Below are positions 1 through 11,300 of a DNA stretch of 24,168 nucleotides, piece after piece; positions within the stretch are counted from its first letter, which is position 1, and every line of letters begins with the position of its first letter. Position numbers and translations under genes: made by a program. The notes beneath the pieces are model-generated. The model was given only the letters and a program-made list of their open reading frames with translations. It ran no database searches and had not been told where the DNA came from. The stretch covers positions 264,464 through 288,631 of the forward strand of contig WELA01013861.1 in NCBI GenBank assembly GCA_009602735.1. Reading direction: 5' to 3'. This stretch comes from Mesotaenium endlicherianum. Taxonomy: Eukaryota > Streptophyta > Zygnematophyceae > Zygnematales > Mesotaeniaceae.

Positions 1-14
1 CCCCCCCCCCCCCC
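1..14. repeat. C14 homopolymer at the window edge
   Basis: The window opens with 14 consecutive C residues and closes with 13 (24156-24168). A homopolymer at both edges suggests an assembly breakpoint rather than a biological boundary. That is an inference. Confidence 0.9.
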
Positions 15-190
15 TCCTCGCCAGGATACGGATAGCAGTACTTGGCAGAGCTAGGGTCCCCCACTACGCTCCCTGGCGCGCATTCATACACAGCCGAGTG
101 GCGAGGCATGCTTATGTCTCCGGAGCCCATAGCGCTAAATCGTGGGCCACGTGCTGACACATGGCACAAGTGCTGGGGTGGGGTGAGCAG

Positions 191-928
191 CTGGCGGAGC
201 AGAGGATCAAGTACAAGGAGGAGCTGGCCAAGCAGCAGGAGAAGAGCATGCGCAAGTACGAGCCCAAGCCGGTCAACCGGGACCTTACACGTGGCGGCCG
301 CCGCCTTGCTGGCCACCTAGACGAGGTTGACCTCGCCAAACTCCCCTCTTCGTCGTCCTGTGCTCACCTGCGCCTCCTTGTGGCTTGCTCCTGTGCATGC
401 CAGCTGTTTGTTTGCTGTTAGAGGGGCGACAGCTGGAGGATCGGTGGCGCCCTCCCTGCTCCTACAGTGGTTTGCCGGGGGAGCTTAGGTTGAAGCTTTT
501 GAAAAAATGTGCGAGGTTACTTTCCTGCTTGTAGTGGTGCTGGTGCCTCAGCAAATCGCAGACTAGTAAGCAGAAGCAAGATGAGAATGCACTTACATGA
601 ACCTATCAAAGTCGATGTAAGTTGGTTCACCATCTCACTTGGCTTTGGCATCCTCTGGGGAGACACCCCCATGTGCCAGTGTGAATGATGAAGGCGAGGC
701 GCAGCCTTCTAACTCCTGTGTTGCTGGTGGTGGAAGCAGGAGGACGGCGAAGAGGAAGAGGAGGAGGAGGAAGAGGAAGAGTACGGGCGAGCGCGCCGGG
801 GCAGAGAGGGCCGGCAATATCCTCGGGAGTACGACGACGAGGCCCATGAGGCGGAGGCCGAGCGCCGCATGCTCAATGCCAAGAGGGTGCCCCACCTTCC
901 CTCCCACCCCATCCCGCCCCACTTCTCC

Positions 929-962
<34 letters not shown>

Positions 963-1748
963 GTGGACGACATCGCTGTGCAGCATGCTCACTTCCACTG
1001 CCCCCCCCGCCCTGACGCATGTACACCTTGCAGAGGTCCATCTGTGGGGACGACCTCGCATCTCATTTGAGCGCGTCTGTGGACAATGCATTGTAGCATG
1101 TTCTCACTGCCGTCTGTCTGACCTCGGGCAGTACCACTTCCCAAGTGTTGAGCTGTAGGGCTGTTGTCGTTCACTAAGCCATGCTTGGCTCTGTAACTTT
1201 TCCGTCCGTTTGCTTTCAGCACTGTCGTCAGACAGGCACTCGAGGCTGCTGACAAGCGGCGCGGTGGGCCATGGATCAAAGAGCTTACACGAGCCGGGAG
1301 TCTGCTGCTTGAATTTCTCTCCTGGGTGCTTCCGCTCGTCTGCGTCTTGCTGTGAGTGGTGTCCTTTTTGAAGCGCTCTGTCCTGCGGCGCGTGCAAAGG
1401 TACCGACAAAGAGTCTCTTTTTTTCTGAGGGTGCAGACATCAGCTGCCCCAACGCGTGAGCCTCCTCAGAAGCGTTCCAAGGTGGCCCCTCCCACTTCGC
1501 GGCGCCAGTTGCTTGACGATCGCATGTCGGACGAGGACGAGGACTTTAGCAAGGAAGAGTCGGAGGAGGAGGCTGATGAGGACGAAGAGCAAGGGGATCA
1601 GGAGAAGTCGGATGAGGAGGAAGTGGAAGAGGCAGCAGAGGAGTACGAGGACAGGGCAGAAAGGAGGGGTGGCTACGAAGAGACCTCCAAGAAGGGATCC
1701 ACGGCACGAAAACGCCGAGTTGTAGTCAGTAGTGAAGAGGAAGATTGA
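191..1748 (+). CDS. LEO1: LEO1/VIP4-like Paf1-complex subunit, 3' part (5' end outside window)
   Basis: LEO1 (VIP4 in plants) is a subunit of the nuclear Paf1 complex, which travels with RNA polymerase II during elongation and supports histone modification. Three exons join in phase 0: 191-325, 740-886 and 1437-1748 (stop TGA). Exon 1 encodes a basic helix with EELAKQQEKSMRKYEPKP. Exon 2 gives a run of ten Glu, then an Arg-rich stretch ending EAEAERRMLNAKR, which resembles the AEKRIINAKK-type motif I recall near the LEO1 C terminus. The last exon is a Glu/Asp-rich tail ending KRRVVVSSEEED, like the acidic end of LEO1 proteins. Donors are GTTGAC and GTGCCC, both weak; acceptors are AGCAG, AGCAG and GTGCAG. 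The conserved Leo1 core must lie upstream of the window. The acceptor at 190 is the best available but not certain. Another acidic nuclear protein is possible, because this visible part is low in complexity. Confidence 0.68.
937..962. repeat. (CT)13 microsatellite in LEO1 intron 2
   Basis: Thirteen perfect CT units lie in the intron between exons 740-886 and 1437-1748, within a longer pyrimidine tract that begins near 890. Open frames here on the opposite strand (Arg-Glu repeats) are artefacts of this repeat. Confidence 0.95.
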
Positions 1749-2079
1749 TTTTGCTGCAGGCTCCTTGCGGAGGATTTCAGAGGTCTTTTCCTGCTGAGAA
1801 GCTCTCCGTGGGTAGAGCTGACCAAATATTTCAGCTCTGCTTTAGCTTCTGTCTTGCAATTCGCCCTTCAGAGTTGCTCGACCGTGTATCCTAGGTTGTA
1901 CAAAACTACGCAATTGTTATGCACAAACCTGAATCATATGACGCTTTGTCGATGTGCCTTTAAGATATCTTCACAGTCCTGAGTTGTGATCTGTGTTGTT
2001 GCTTTGTTGCAAGTTCATGCCATCGTGTCATGTACTTGAGATTGTCGAGGTGTGTTGCGTGTGCATGCAAAGAAGGGGA

Positions 2080-2085
2080 AATAAA
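2080..2085 (+). terminator. Candidate poly(A) signal for LEO1
   Basis: AATAAA lies 332 bases past the LEO1 stop codon at 1748. It is the canonical plant and animal hexamer. The cleavage site is not visible, and no competing AATAAA was noted between 1749 and 2080. Confidence 0.5.
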
Positions 2086-2176
2086 GTGAAATGACCCACA
2101 GAACAAACTAATCTGAGAGAGCTGATTTAGCTTATGCAGTTTGGACTGCTAATGGGCTGAGAGCATATGAATGGAC

Positions 2177-2182
2177 TTTATT
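2177..2182 (-). terminator. Candidate poly(A) signal for DPE2
   Basis: TTTATT on the plus strand reads AATAAA on the minus strand, 204 bases past the DPE2 stop (2388-2386). It sits about 92 bases from the oppositely directed AATAAA assigned to LEO1, so the two convergent transcripts may end very close together or overlap. Confidence 0.45.
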
Positions 2183-2385
2183 ACCATGATAAATGAAATA
2201 ATTGCACAACTATGTACTATGCATGTTGGACAGTGGAATACCAGTAGTCAAATCTAGCTGGCTTGCAAGCTCCACCATGTTATCGCATCACAGGTTGTAG
2301 AGTGAGTGAGGTGCGCCGCAATGCCCTCCCATCCACACCGATGATGCGCCTGGCCTGCATTATTATTGCTGGAAGGCTCCCTCCT

Positions 2386-5300
2386 TCAAGAGTAGTTGCT
2401 GTTGCCAATGCTTGTGTTGGCCAGCGTCTGCGACACTTGCTTGACGGCTGACAGCTCTGTGCCGATGTCCTTGGGGCTTGTTCGGCCACTTGTCAGCAGA
2501 AGCTCCTGCAGGCCGGCCACCCACGGCTTGTTTGACAGAAGGTCCTCGACAGGCACGTGCCCACCTGCCCCACCATCCCAAAAACGCCACCCCTAATGTC
2601 AGCAGTTATATTGCAGGTCTCATTATTTTACTAGCAGTCTAGTTGATATGACGAATCCAACTTTGAACAACCCACGTCCAGCACGTACCTAGAGCTGGCT
2701 GAAGAGCAGAAACAGGCCAGAGCGACAGCAGGAACACAGACCTCAAAAAAACACAACTGTCACCCATTGAAAAGGAGGCTAGCATGTTTGCTTAGCAATA
2801 AGGATGATCAAGCTGCGTCAAAGACTTACGGAAGCGCCAGTAGTGCTTCGGGTTTGTCGGGTCGTTGATAGTCTCCTCATTGGCTGGCCGCTCCGCATAC
2901 TTGGCATCCAAAGCCATCAGGTCCTGCAAAGGGAAGATGGCCCACACACTGGGGGACTCGCAGTGCTGGTGGATGACGGCGCGCACGACCTCCGGGGTGC
3001 ACTTGTCGGGCGCCGCGGCGTTGAAGCCCAGCGCCGTGTTGAAGAAGCTCTGGCGCCGCTGCGCGTCCTCCTCGTACCACGCCCGCAGCGTCGACGTGTC
3101 GTGACACGACGGCGCGCACACCTGGGACCAGCCGTGCCGTGATCACACCGCACCACACCACTCCCGGAGATGTCTCAGACGTGCTCAGCAAGAATAGGCA
3201 AGGCAAGGGCCCTCATGTGGAGGAACAGCGTCGAGCGTCGGAGGCTGGCGGGGGTAAGGAGTCAGAATGATGATGCAGGAAAGGGTGCATACCGTGAGGT
3301 ACTCGTAGTCAGCGGGGTTGTTGAACTCCTTGCCAGGGCCCGTGGGCATGCGCTGGATGCGCAGCCCCAGCAGGCCCAGCTCATTCAGCACCTGCGCAAC
3401 TCCTTCCCTCCACGAAATGGTCAGTCCGAGGAGGGGGGGACCAGATGAGGGACACCTCAGAGCATCTCAAAAGAAACAATTTAGACTTGATAGAGTTTGG
3501 ATGAATGAGCCTTGGGTGGAAATGACCTCCTGCCCACGCATCAGTCACATTGCAAAGGCAGACAGGCAGGTGGTCCAAGAGCATGGGGACAGCATGCAGC
3601 AGCAGCAGCAGCAGTGGCAGAAGGAGAAGGAGGAGGAGGAACCGTGACATACGGGCTGGACGCACGCGGGGACAAGGCCCAGGTCTTCTCCGCAGGTGAG
3701 CATTTCTGAGGAGTTCATGAGCACCGGCAAGGTCTTGAGTGCCGTCTCCCTCCACAGGGTCTCTTGGCGCTGGAAGTAGTAGTCCTGGTACAGGCGACGC
3801 AGCACATCCTTGCTGCAGACACGCACGCACGCACACACACACACACAAACACATGAATACACACTCTCCCCTCCAAGCACACTAGCAACCATCCACGTGG
3901 GTTTTTTGTGGAAGCTATCCATGCCCGGGCTACACAAATTGTCTATTGATGATTCATTAGTAAGGGACACACACATGGGCGGTCCGGTTTGAGCACTAAG
4001 AGCAGCACCGCAACCACCGCAGGCCTCAGATCCAACGATGCAAGGGGGAACTTTGGAGCGAGGTGGATGGAGCGACTCGCCCAAGAGCTGGCAGCCGACA
4101 AGCCCGGAGGGAAGGAGCACTCACGCATGATCGTCGAGGTCCTGGAAGCTGGCCGTCTGGTCCATGCCGAAGCGCGGGTAGAACTTGCGCGGGTCCTGCG
4201 TGTCCCTTATGAGGCACACATCCTGCTCCGCCACCACCGCCACCTCGTAGCACGATTCAATACTGACTGCCTGCTCGTTTGCTGGCGGCGGATATGCTAC
4301 ACCGGGTAGTGCAGATGACAAAGCGGCAAACCTGGCTGGACAAGTTGTGCCCCGCTGCTCCCTCTCAAGTGCGAACAATACTTCTTGAACTTCTACGTTC
4401 TGCTCTCAGATGGATAAGTGATGCAAGAAGAAAGGTGTGGCTGGGACATGACTGTGTGCTATCGCACAAGGACGTAGATACGACCCGCATGACTTCAACA
4501 CTTGCACATGCACACTAAGACACACAAAACATCAGGAAAAACTGACTGCTAGTACATTATTGCCCTGCGAGCAACCTGCGCATGCGCATAAATGAACGCA
4601 GATGTGCCCACAGATAGGAGCGCAGGAAGGAGAAGAATCTGACATGAACATATCTGGAAGCAATTGTGCCCACAGACAGGAGCGCAGAGGGGAGAGAAAA
4701 CTGACACTCATGATGTCAAACAGGCCTTTCTGCAGAGCCAGCGTCTCCTCCTTGAGCCAGTCGGGGGAGTTCTCCCCCCCCTTGGCGAGATCCGCCAAGA
4801 TCTTCTTCTCCGTGTTGAACTCTTCCTTGAACTGCCGGAAAACAAAAGCGGGGGTGTGCGGACGAGTCAGAGGAAGCCTACTGCAGCCGAGCAGGCACAT
4901 CATGTTTCCTCAGCCTCTTCCAGAGCCATGCATGGTAGAACACTTGTCAATGACGTGCCAACACCAATCAAGCCTCGGACGGACATTATGGGCTCAGCCA
5001 TCCCCTCTCCAGAATAATAAGACATTTATTTCCCCCCCTAAAGCGAGTGTGTGCCTGTCTGTGAGGGGAGGGGTGGGGGGGCCAAAATTTGTAGGCCACA
5101 GTCATAGGTCCACCGGATGGACATGAATAAGCTCTATCTTTGGACTTCTGTTCGGCCCCCGAGATATGGTTGTATGAGAATAGGTATGAGTCAGTGCCCA
5201 AATCGAAGCACCATTGCCGGGTTCCCGCAATGCAATATTGGCTCTCAGGGTTGAATACGTAACTGACGTTACATGCGCCCTGCAATACCTGAAAAGAAAG

Positions 5301-8300
5301 GCATCACCATGGTGAAGCTCTACATTTGTAGGGAATATGTACATTCACACTGTGAGCATGCAAGCACTTCAGCAAAGCAGGTTGAGAGTGGCCGTGTGTC
5401 AGATAGCAGGAGAAGCCGTGTGTCAGATAGCAGGAGAGGGCGTGGAGAGATAGGCGCAGGTACCTTGTAGCACAAGTGGTGGTACTCGTCAAAGTACTTG
5501 AGCGCCACCTCCTCCCACCGCTTCCGAAACGTTTGCTGCACCTCAGCAAGAGCCACTGACACCGACACGCTCAGGAGGGAGACACTGACACCCGGTGCTC
5601 TCAAAGCTTGCATGCATGCTGCCGCCAAGTGGCAGCTCAATCGACCCGTAACCCCAACCAGCCCTCCCATTGCTACCTCAGGTTGAAGACAAAGCCAGCA
5701 CAAAAATCCCCACAGGGCTTGCATAAGCTGTTCCCTGCAGCTCTTGCAGCAATGATTCTCCCAGGGTCTGCATTAAAGACCGAAACAATAAATAGAGCTC
5801 CTCCCAACATCCTCCGGCCTCTTCCAGCCCCTGGTCTCCGCAGCCAATTAAGAGGCACTGCGTGCAATTGCTTCTTATACTGGAGACAGGAGTGCTTGGT
5901 GTACTGATGGGATCATGCCTCGGCTGATCTCAGGGGACTGAATGAAGTGAGCTTGCAGAAGTACCTCGAGCAGATGCGCGCGCACGTAGGGGTGGCAGAG
6001 GCGGTCAAAGTCCCACAGCCCCTCGGCTTCCATCTCCTCCTGCACAGCAGCGCGCAAGCAGGATGAACACATGAGATCCATCACCTCCTCTCACAGAGTG
6101 TCTGTCAACCACCTCTAGTTGCCCCTCCCTCCTGAAAGGCCAGACGGCCATGGTGCTGGAGCGTCCCAAGGGAGCAAGCTCACTCAGCAGTCCCCAACAG
6201 CCAACAGCGCCGCGTTCCCAGCTCTACTCTCAGGTGGGGAGTAACGGTTCACTTGGTTTCTCTGTCGGTCAACTAAAAGGCCGCAATCCTCCCTGCGGTG
6301 CTCGTGGAACCAGATACTTAAGGTGGCTGGTACTGACGGAACGGAACAGCAAACCGCATCCCGGCCTACAGCTAGAATGCATGAACCTGCCGTGTCATTG
6401 CTGAGAATGCAGAGTTGAAGGCTGTGGTGCAAAGCACTCCAAAGCCACGCTGCAGCATTATACTTGCACAATGTGTGGGTATGAGAGAGAGTGTCTTGTG
6501 TGTGTATCTCCAGTGAGTCACGGGTCACCTTGTAAGGGAGCAGAGATCAGGCACACTCAAAGTCTAGCCAGTCGCCAACAATCAGGAAGTTTATAGCTCC
6601 TGACAACTCCAAATCATGAATGATGACCCAGGGGAGCTAAAATTGGTTGGCCCGAGTGTAAGGGTGGGCTGGGCAACGTACAGCTGAGATGGGGATGGAG
6701 GGCCGGAAGTGACCAAGGATGCCAGTGTGGGCATGATCTGGCAGCTCCCAGATCCGGAAGAAGCCCAGGATGTGGTCTATCCGGTACGCGCTGAAAAACT
6801 TCTCCAGCTGGCGTGGCGAGGCCCCCGCCAACCACACACACAGAGGAGAGGTGCCGTGAGCTGAGCTCAAGAGCGGCAGACGGTGCATGCTTTCCAGCAG
6901 GTATCCAAGCGTGCCTCAGCACGTTTGCTTACAAGCAGTACCCCTGGGTGCAGTATCTGACTACGTCTCCCTGTAGCCCACAAGCAGCGAAAACTATTAA
7001 CGTGTGGCTTTTTCTAATCTAGAGGATGTATCTCCACCTGATTACATACGTGAAGGGACTGGGCATAACGATACCAAAAAGCAGTCAAAACACCATCTGG
7101 AAAGCAGTTAGTCTACCACACAGTTTTTTGTGAGAGAAACAAGACCGGTCCTGCAACCGTGGATTGGCCGACGGGGATAAGAAAGGGTATGTGAACCTGA
7201 GAAAGGCGCGAGCGCCACCACTGGTAGTTGTCTTTGGCCATCTCCTCCCAGTTGTAGGTGGGAAAGCCCCAGTTCTGGCCGTTGGCATCAAACATATCGG
7301 GCGGAGCTCCAGTCGACGTGTCCATGCGGAAGAGCGTGGGGTACTGCCAAGTGTCAACGCTGTGACGGCCCACTCCAATGGGCAGGTCGCCCTTGAGGAT
7401 CACCCTGTTCTTGCGCGCATACTGTGCTGCCTCTCTTAGCTGCAGCCACCAACACCCAGCCATCGAGAATCTATAAAACTGACACTATTTGTCCCTTGCA
7501 GTTCAATAATGCACTGACCTCCGATGGTATGTGCATATGAGGGCTGTCTTTAGACTTCGAATGGGATTTTACGACTATTATTAGTTAGGGAGGAGGTTGC
7601 AGCGCACACGGCAGGAACGCCCAAGGCAAGGAGAACAAAGAGAAAAAAGAGGAGTGCAGGCAAAGGTGCTGGCTGATTGATACCTGGACGAAGAGATGGT
7701 ACTGGATGTAGTACCAGAAGGCAATGGCCGAGTAATAGTCTGTGGTTGGCGCCACCAGCTTGTCCAGCTGCAGGTATGAATGCACGGCAGCTGAGTGAGA
7801 CTACAGACCAGTATGTCTCCCCCCAATAAGAGCTGGGTCAAGGGACAGCGACATAGAGACAAGGGTAGCCAGGGCACAGCTGTTGTGGCCGTCTTTGAAG
7901 CTGCGAAAGCATCAGGGTTGCCAGTGACTGAGGTCAGTGAGTGATCAATATAAGGGCCGCAAGAGTGCAAGAGGCTGAGCGCACCTTCTCCTCTGAAAAG
8001 GAGGAATGAGCGCCCCACTGGGAGTGGTCTGCGGTGCCAAAGAAATCTCTGAGGAAGCAGAAGGCAGCGTACGATTTCAGCCAGCCCTGCAAGACCAGGT
8101 TGAGGGAAGGAGCTATCAGCACACTCAGCTCTACTCAGGTCCTGGGTACTAGTTTTCCGCTGCTGCTAATGACAAGGGAGGGTAGAGCACATGCTGTCCT
8201 TTCCAGTGCATCCCTGTTCTTGTTCTCAGTTATGCTTAGGATACGTATGCTAGCACTTTGTCATTAGTTTAGTGCACCCCTGCCTGAGTCCCTGTGCCGC

Positions 8301-11300
8301 AACACGGGCACCCTATATCTGTTTCATATTTGGGCTCACCCGTGCTCCTCCACAACCACTCCCCATAATTTGTCAGCGGCACTCCTAACTTCTGGTCTAG
8401 CAGAAGCCATGTGCCAGCACTCAAGCCTTCCTTCCGACTGCAACTGTTATCAGCAGTGCTGCCCTCAGATTCTACCTCCACCCTCTCTTGCCTTCTTCAC
8501 CTCTCAGCACCTCCCACATTGCGCCTGCTTTTTTGTCCATGATAAAGTCTGGCAGAGAGAGCTTCTTATTAAGGGCAACTCGTACTATGAGCATGGGGCA
8601 TCAGTCTTAAGTCAGTTGAGTGGGATCTTTTTTTTATTTGGTTGTCTTCCTGTCATCATGTATTGGGCTCACGTTCCAGATGGATATTGCCATGAGCTAG
8701 GCTAGTGTCCGTGTCCCAGTGCGGCTCCTCCAGGGTTGTGATCAGAGCAAGTGGCTCACCTTATTTTCTTCAAAGAAGCTCAGGAAACTCTCTGACTGCA
8801 AGAAGTCATCCTTCTCCAGAACGAAGAGCTCCTTGGCTATGCTCAGCTTGGCCTGCATAGTCCCGTCGTAATCCACTGCCTGCAAGTTGGCGGGGCCCCA
8901 TCTATTAGATTCAAAAGCAGTTTCACAGGACTTTTACGATCTCCATCTAAGCTATACACACAGTGGGGCGTAAGTTCTACGCGGCATAATAATAAGATAC
9001 ACGGTTATCAAAATTTGAGCTCTATAGACTGCACTTTCAAAGGGTTACCACTGATGACCAAACCGCTTGGCAATTCTTATATGTACGCAGTGTACATGCA
9101 GTGTTGCAGGCTGTATGTACTAAGGCTCACCGGTTCTTCGTTCAACTTTGCCCGGCAGGTGTCGATCTTCTCCTGCAACCACAACAGAGGAGACCAGCTG
9201 CACGCATAAGAAATCTCCCGCAGAACAGTGGCCAGCACCAAGTCACACAAATTGACAATGCTGCATTCACTGTCACCTGCCCTTCCGAAACTGCCAAAAT
9301 GTGCAAGGAGGCTCCATCAAGCCTTTCGAAGCATTTCATGAACAAGTAAAGTAAGAGAGCTTGGAGTCACCTGGATGTCCTCAGGAATAGACTTTGAAAG
9401 GGCCTGCAGTCTGAGGTAGAGCGGGTGCAGGGCAAACACCGACAACGAGCTGGCAAGCAACAGAATAAGACATACCAGCCAACTCGTCCCACATTAGCAT
9501 GAAGGCCAAGAGGCAAACCACGAGATAAGCACTTCCGGCTCAGTCGGACGCGTAGAAATTGCCAGAGCCAAATACATGCCGTAATTTGATTATTCTTTCT
9601 TTTCAGAACCGATGACTGAGAAGAGTATACGTTGGAAGGAATGATTCAGAGTCTGGCTAATGCAGTCTGAGCACCCATCCATGTCTGCTCGTGAAAGCAA
9701 CAGCCTCACCTGTATGGATACGAGTCCCACCACATCCCATGCACGGAAGTGTCATTCACAGGCAGCAGCTGCACCAGGCGTAGGCCTGCCTGTGCAGACA
9801 GGTCGACAAGTGACTTCAAGTCTAAAAATTCTCCAGCACCCACGCTCTCCTTTGACCGGATGGAGAACACGGGGGTAGCCAACCCAGCACCCTTCCAGGA
9901 GACAGTCTGTTGCCATTCAAAGCAAGAGTCACAATAAACAATAAAAGCTCGTCAAGCCTTGAGATTACAAAATTGCTACTGTTAAGCACCTCTGACGAGT
10001 TGCCTGAAGTCATTTTTTGACCTCAAATTGGCTGACAAACTGCAGTATCTTCACTTCCAGCTTACAAACTTGGAAGTCTATGCTGTCTCCAAAGAGCTGA
10101 GATGACCTGTCAGTCGGTGTGCTCTTTAGTCCTACTAAGGGTGCAACTAGTGGCAGGAGAATGACTGACCCTGAAATAGCCGTCCGATACAATTATCATA
10201 ATGGATGGCTTCCTGGCAGCGCTGTCGAGGCCAAGCTCAATGTCGTCTCCGTGCTCCGTAGTCACATTACCATCGTTGTCCTTTAGCGCATACTTATACG
10301 TGCACAGAAGTCAAGGGTAACTCCGAAAAGCAAATGGAAAATACCAGTCACAGTCAAATAGCCTCACACACAAATGTGTGGAGCTCAATAAGCAACAAAT
10401 AGAGAAAAAGTGCGCCAACTGCACACCAGTTGCAAGCTTGCCAGGACAAACTTGTCTAATTGTATGCACAATTTGTCAATCTTCAGCTAGTAGCCTGGTT
10501 ATAAAAGGATATCTTATTGGAAATTCCACCCTGTTAAGAACCACATCAGCTTCCCAGACTGAGTCATGAGTATTTGTCAGCTGGTATGCAGTCTCATGAT
10601 TCCACATCCCTAATGCCGTCGAGTTGCCAACCAAAAACACCTGCAGGAAGTGCAGTTATTGTTGTTTGTCAGCTAGCTTACAGCCTAGGCGGGCCAGTAA
10701 AACCCCTTGCACTGAGTAGCCTCATGTCTAACATTAACACAACACCTGAAAAAGCGCTTTCCCATCAGTAAATCAGACGCAACCAAATGGACCAAACCTT
10801 TTCATGCCTTTGAATCTTAGTGCTTTTGACAAAGAGATGAAAACAGATTGCTGTGAACTGCCAGACGCAGGTGCCCTGCTGGACCTTGATGCTCTATCTA
10901 TATATTCACTGATATTACCCAAAGTGCAAGTGCTGCCACCTTACCTTCTGGCCTTTCTCAAGCCTGGAACAGATGGTACGGAAGCGGACCACTACGCTGT
11001 CTGCGTCCCCAAACCCCGAATCCCCGTAGCAACAGAACATTGTGTCACCACTTGTGATCACACTTACTGTGCGCTGCCTAGGTTCCCTCTTCGCAGAAGA
11101 GATCATGTTCATCTCACATTTTGCTGTCTACTTGCCTTCTTCCATGAAGGCTTTATATCATTTCCCCCATACTCCTATGATCTAACTGACTCGTAAGTTA
11201 AGCCACGTATGCCTAGGATCCACTCGAACAACCTGCCTTGGTTAGAGTTTTGGTCAAAAGTGCCAGAGAAACTGGCTTTCCATGACTAGATTGACCTCAT

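Noticed and set aside
635..1091. Overlapping open frames on both strands around the CT repeat
   Set aside because: They are shadows of the Glu-rich LEO1 exon 740-886 and of the (CT)13 microsatellite.
1222..1330. Possible extra LEO1 exon after TTTCAG near 1219
   Set aside because: The acceptor is good, but the phase needed by the flanking exons meets an early stop, and the sequence does not resemble LEO1. Direct joining of 886 to 1437 fits better.
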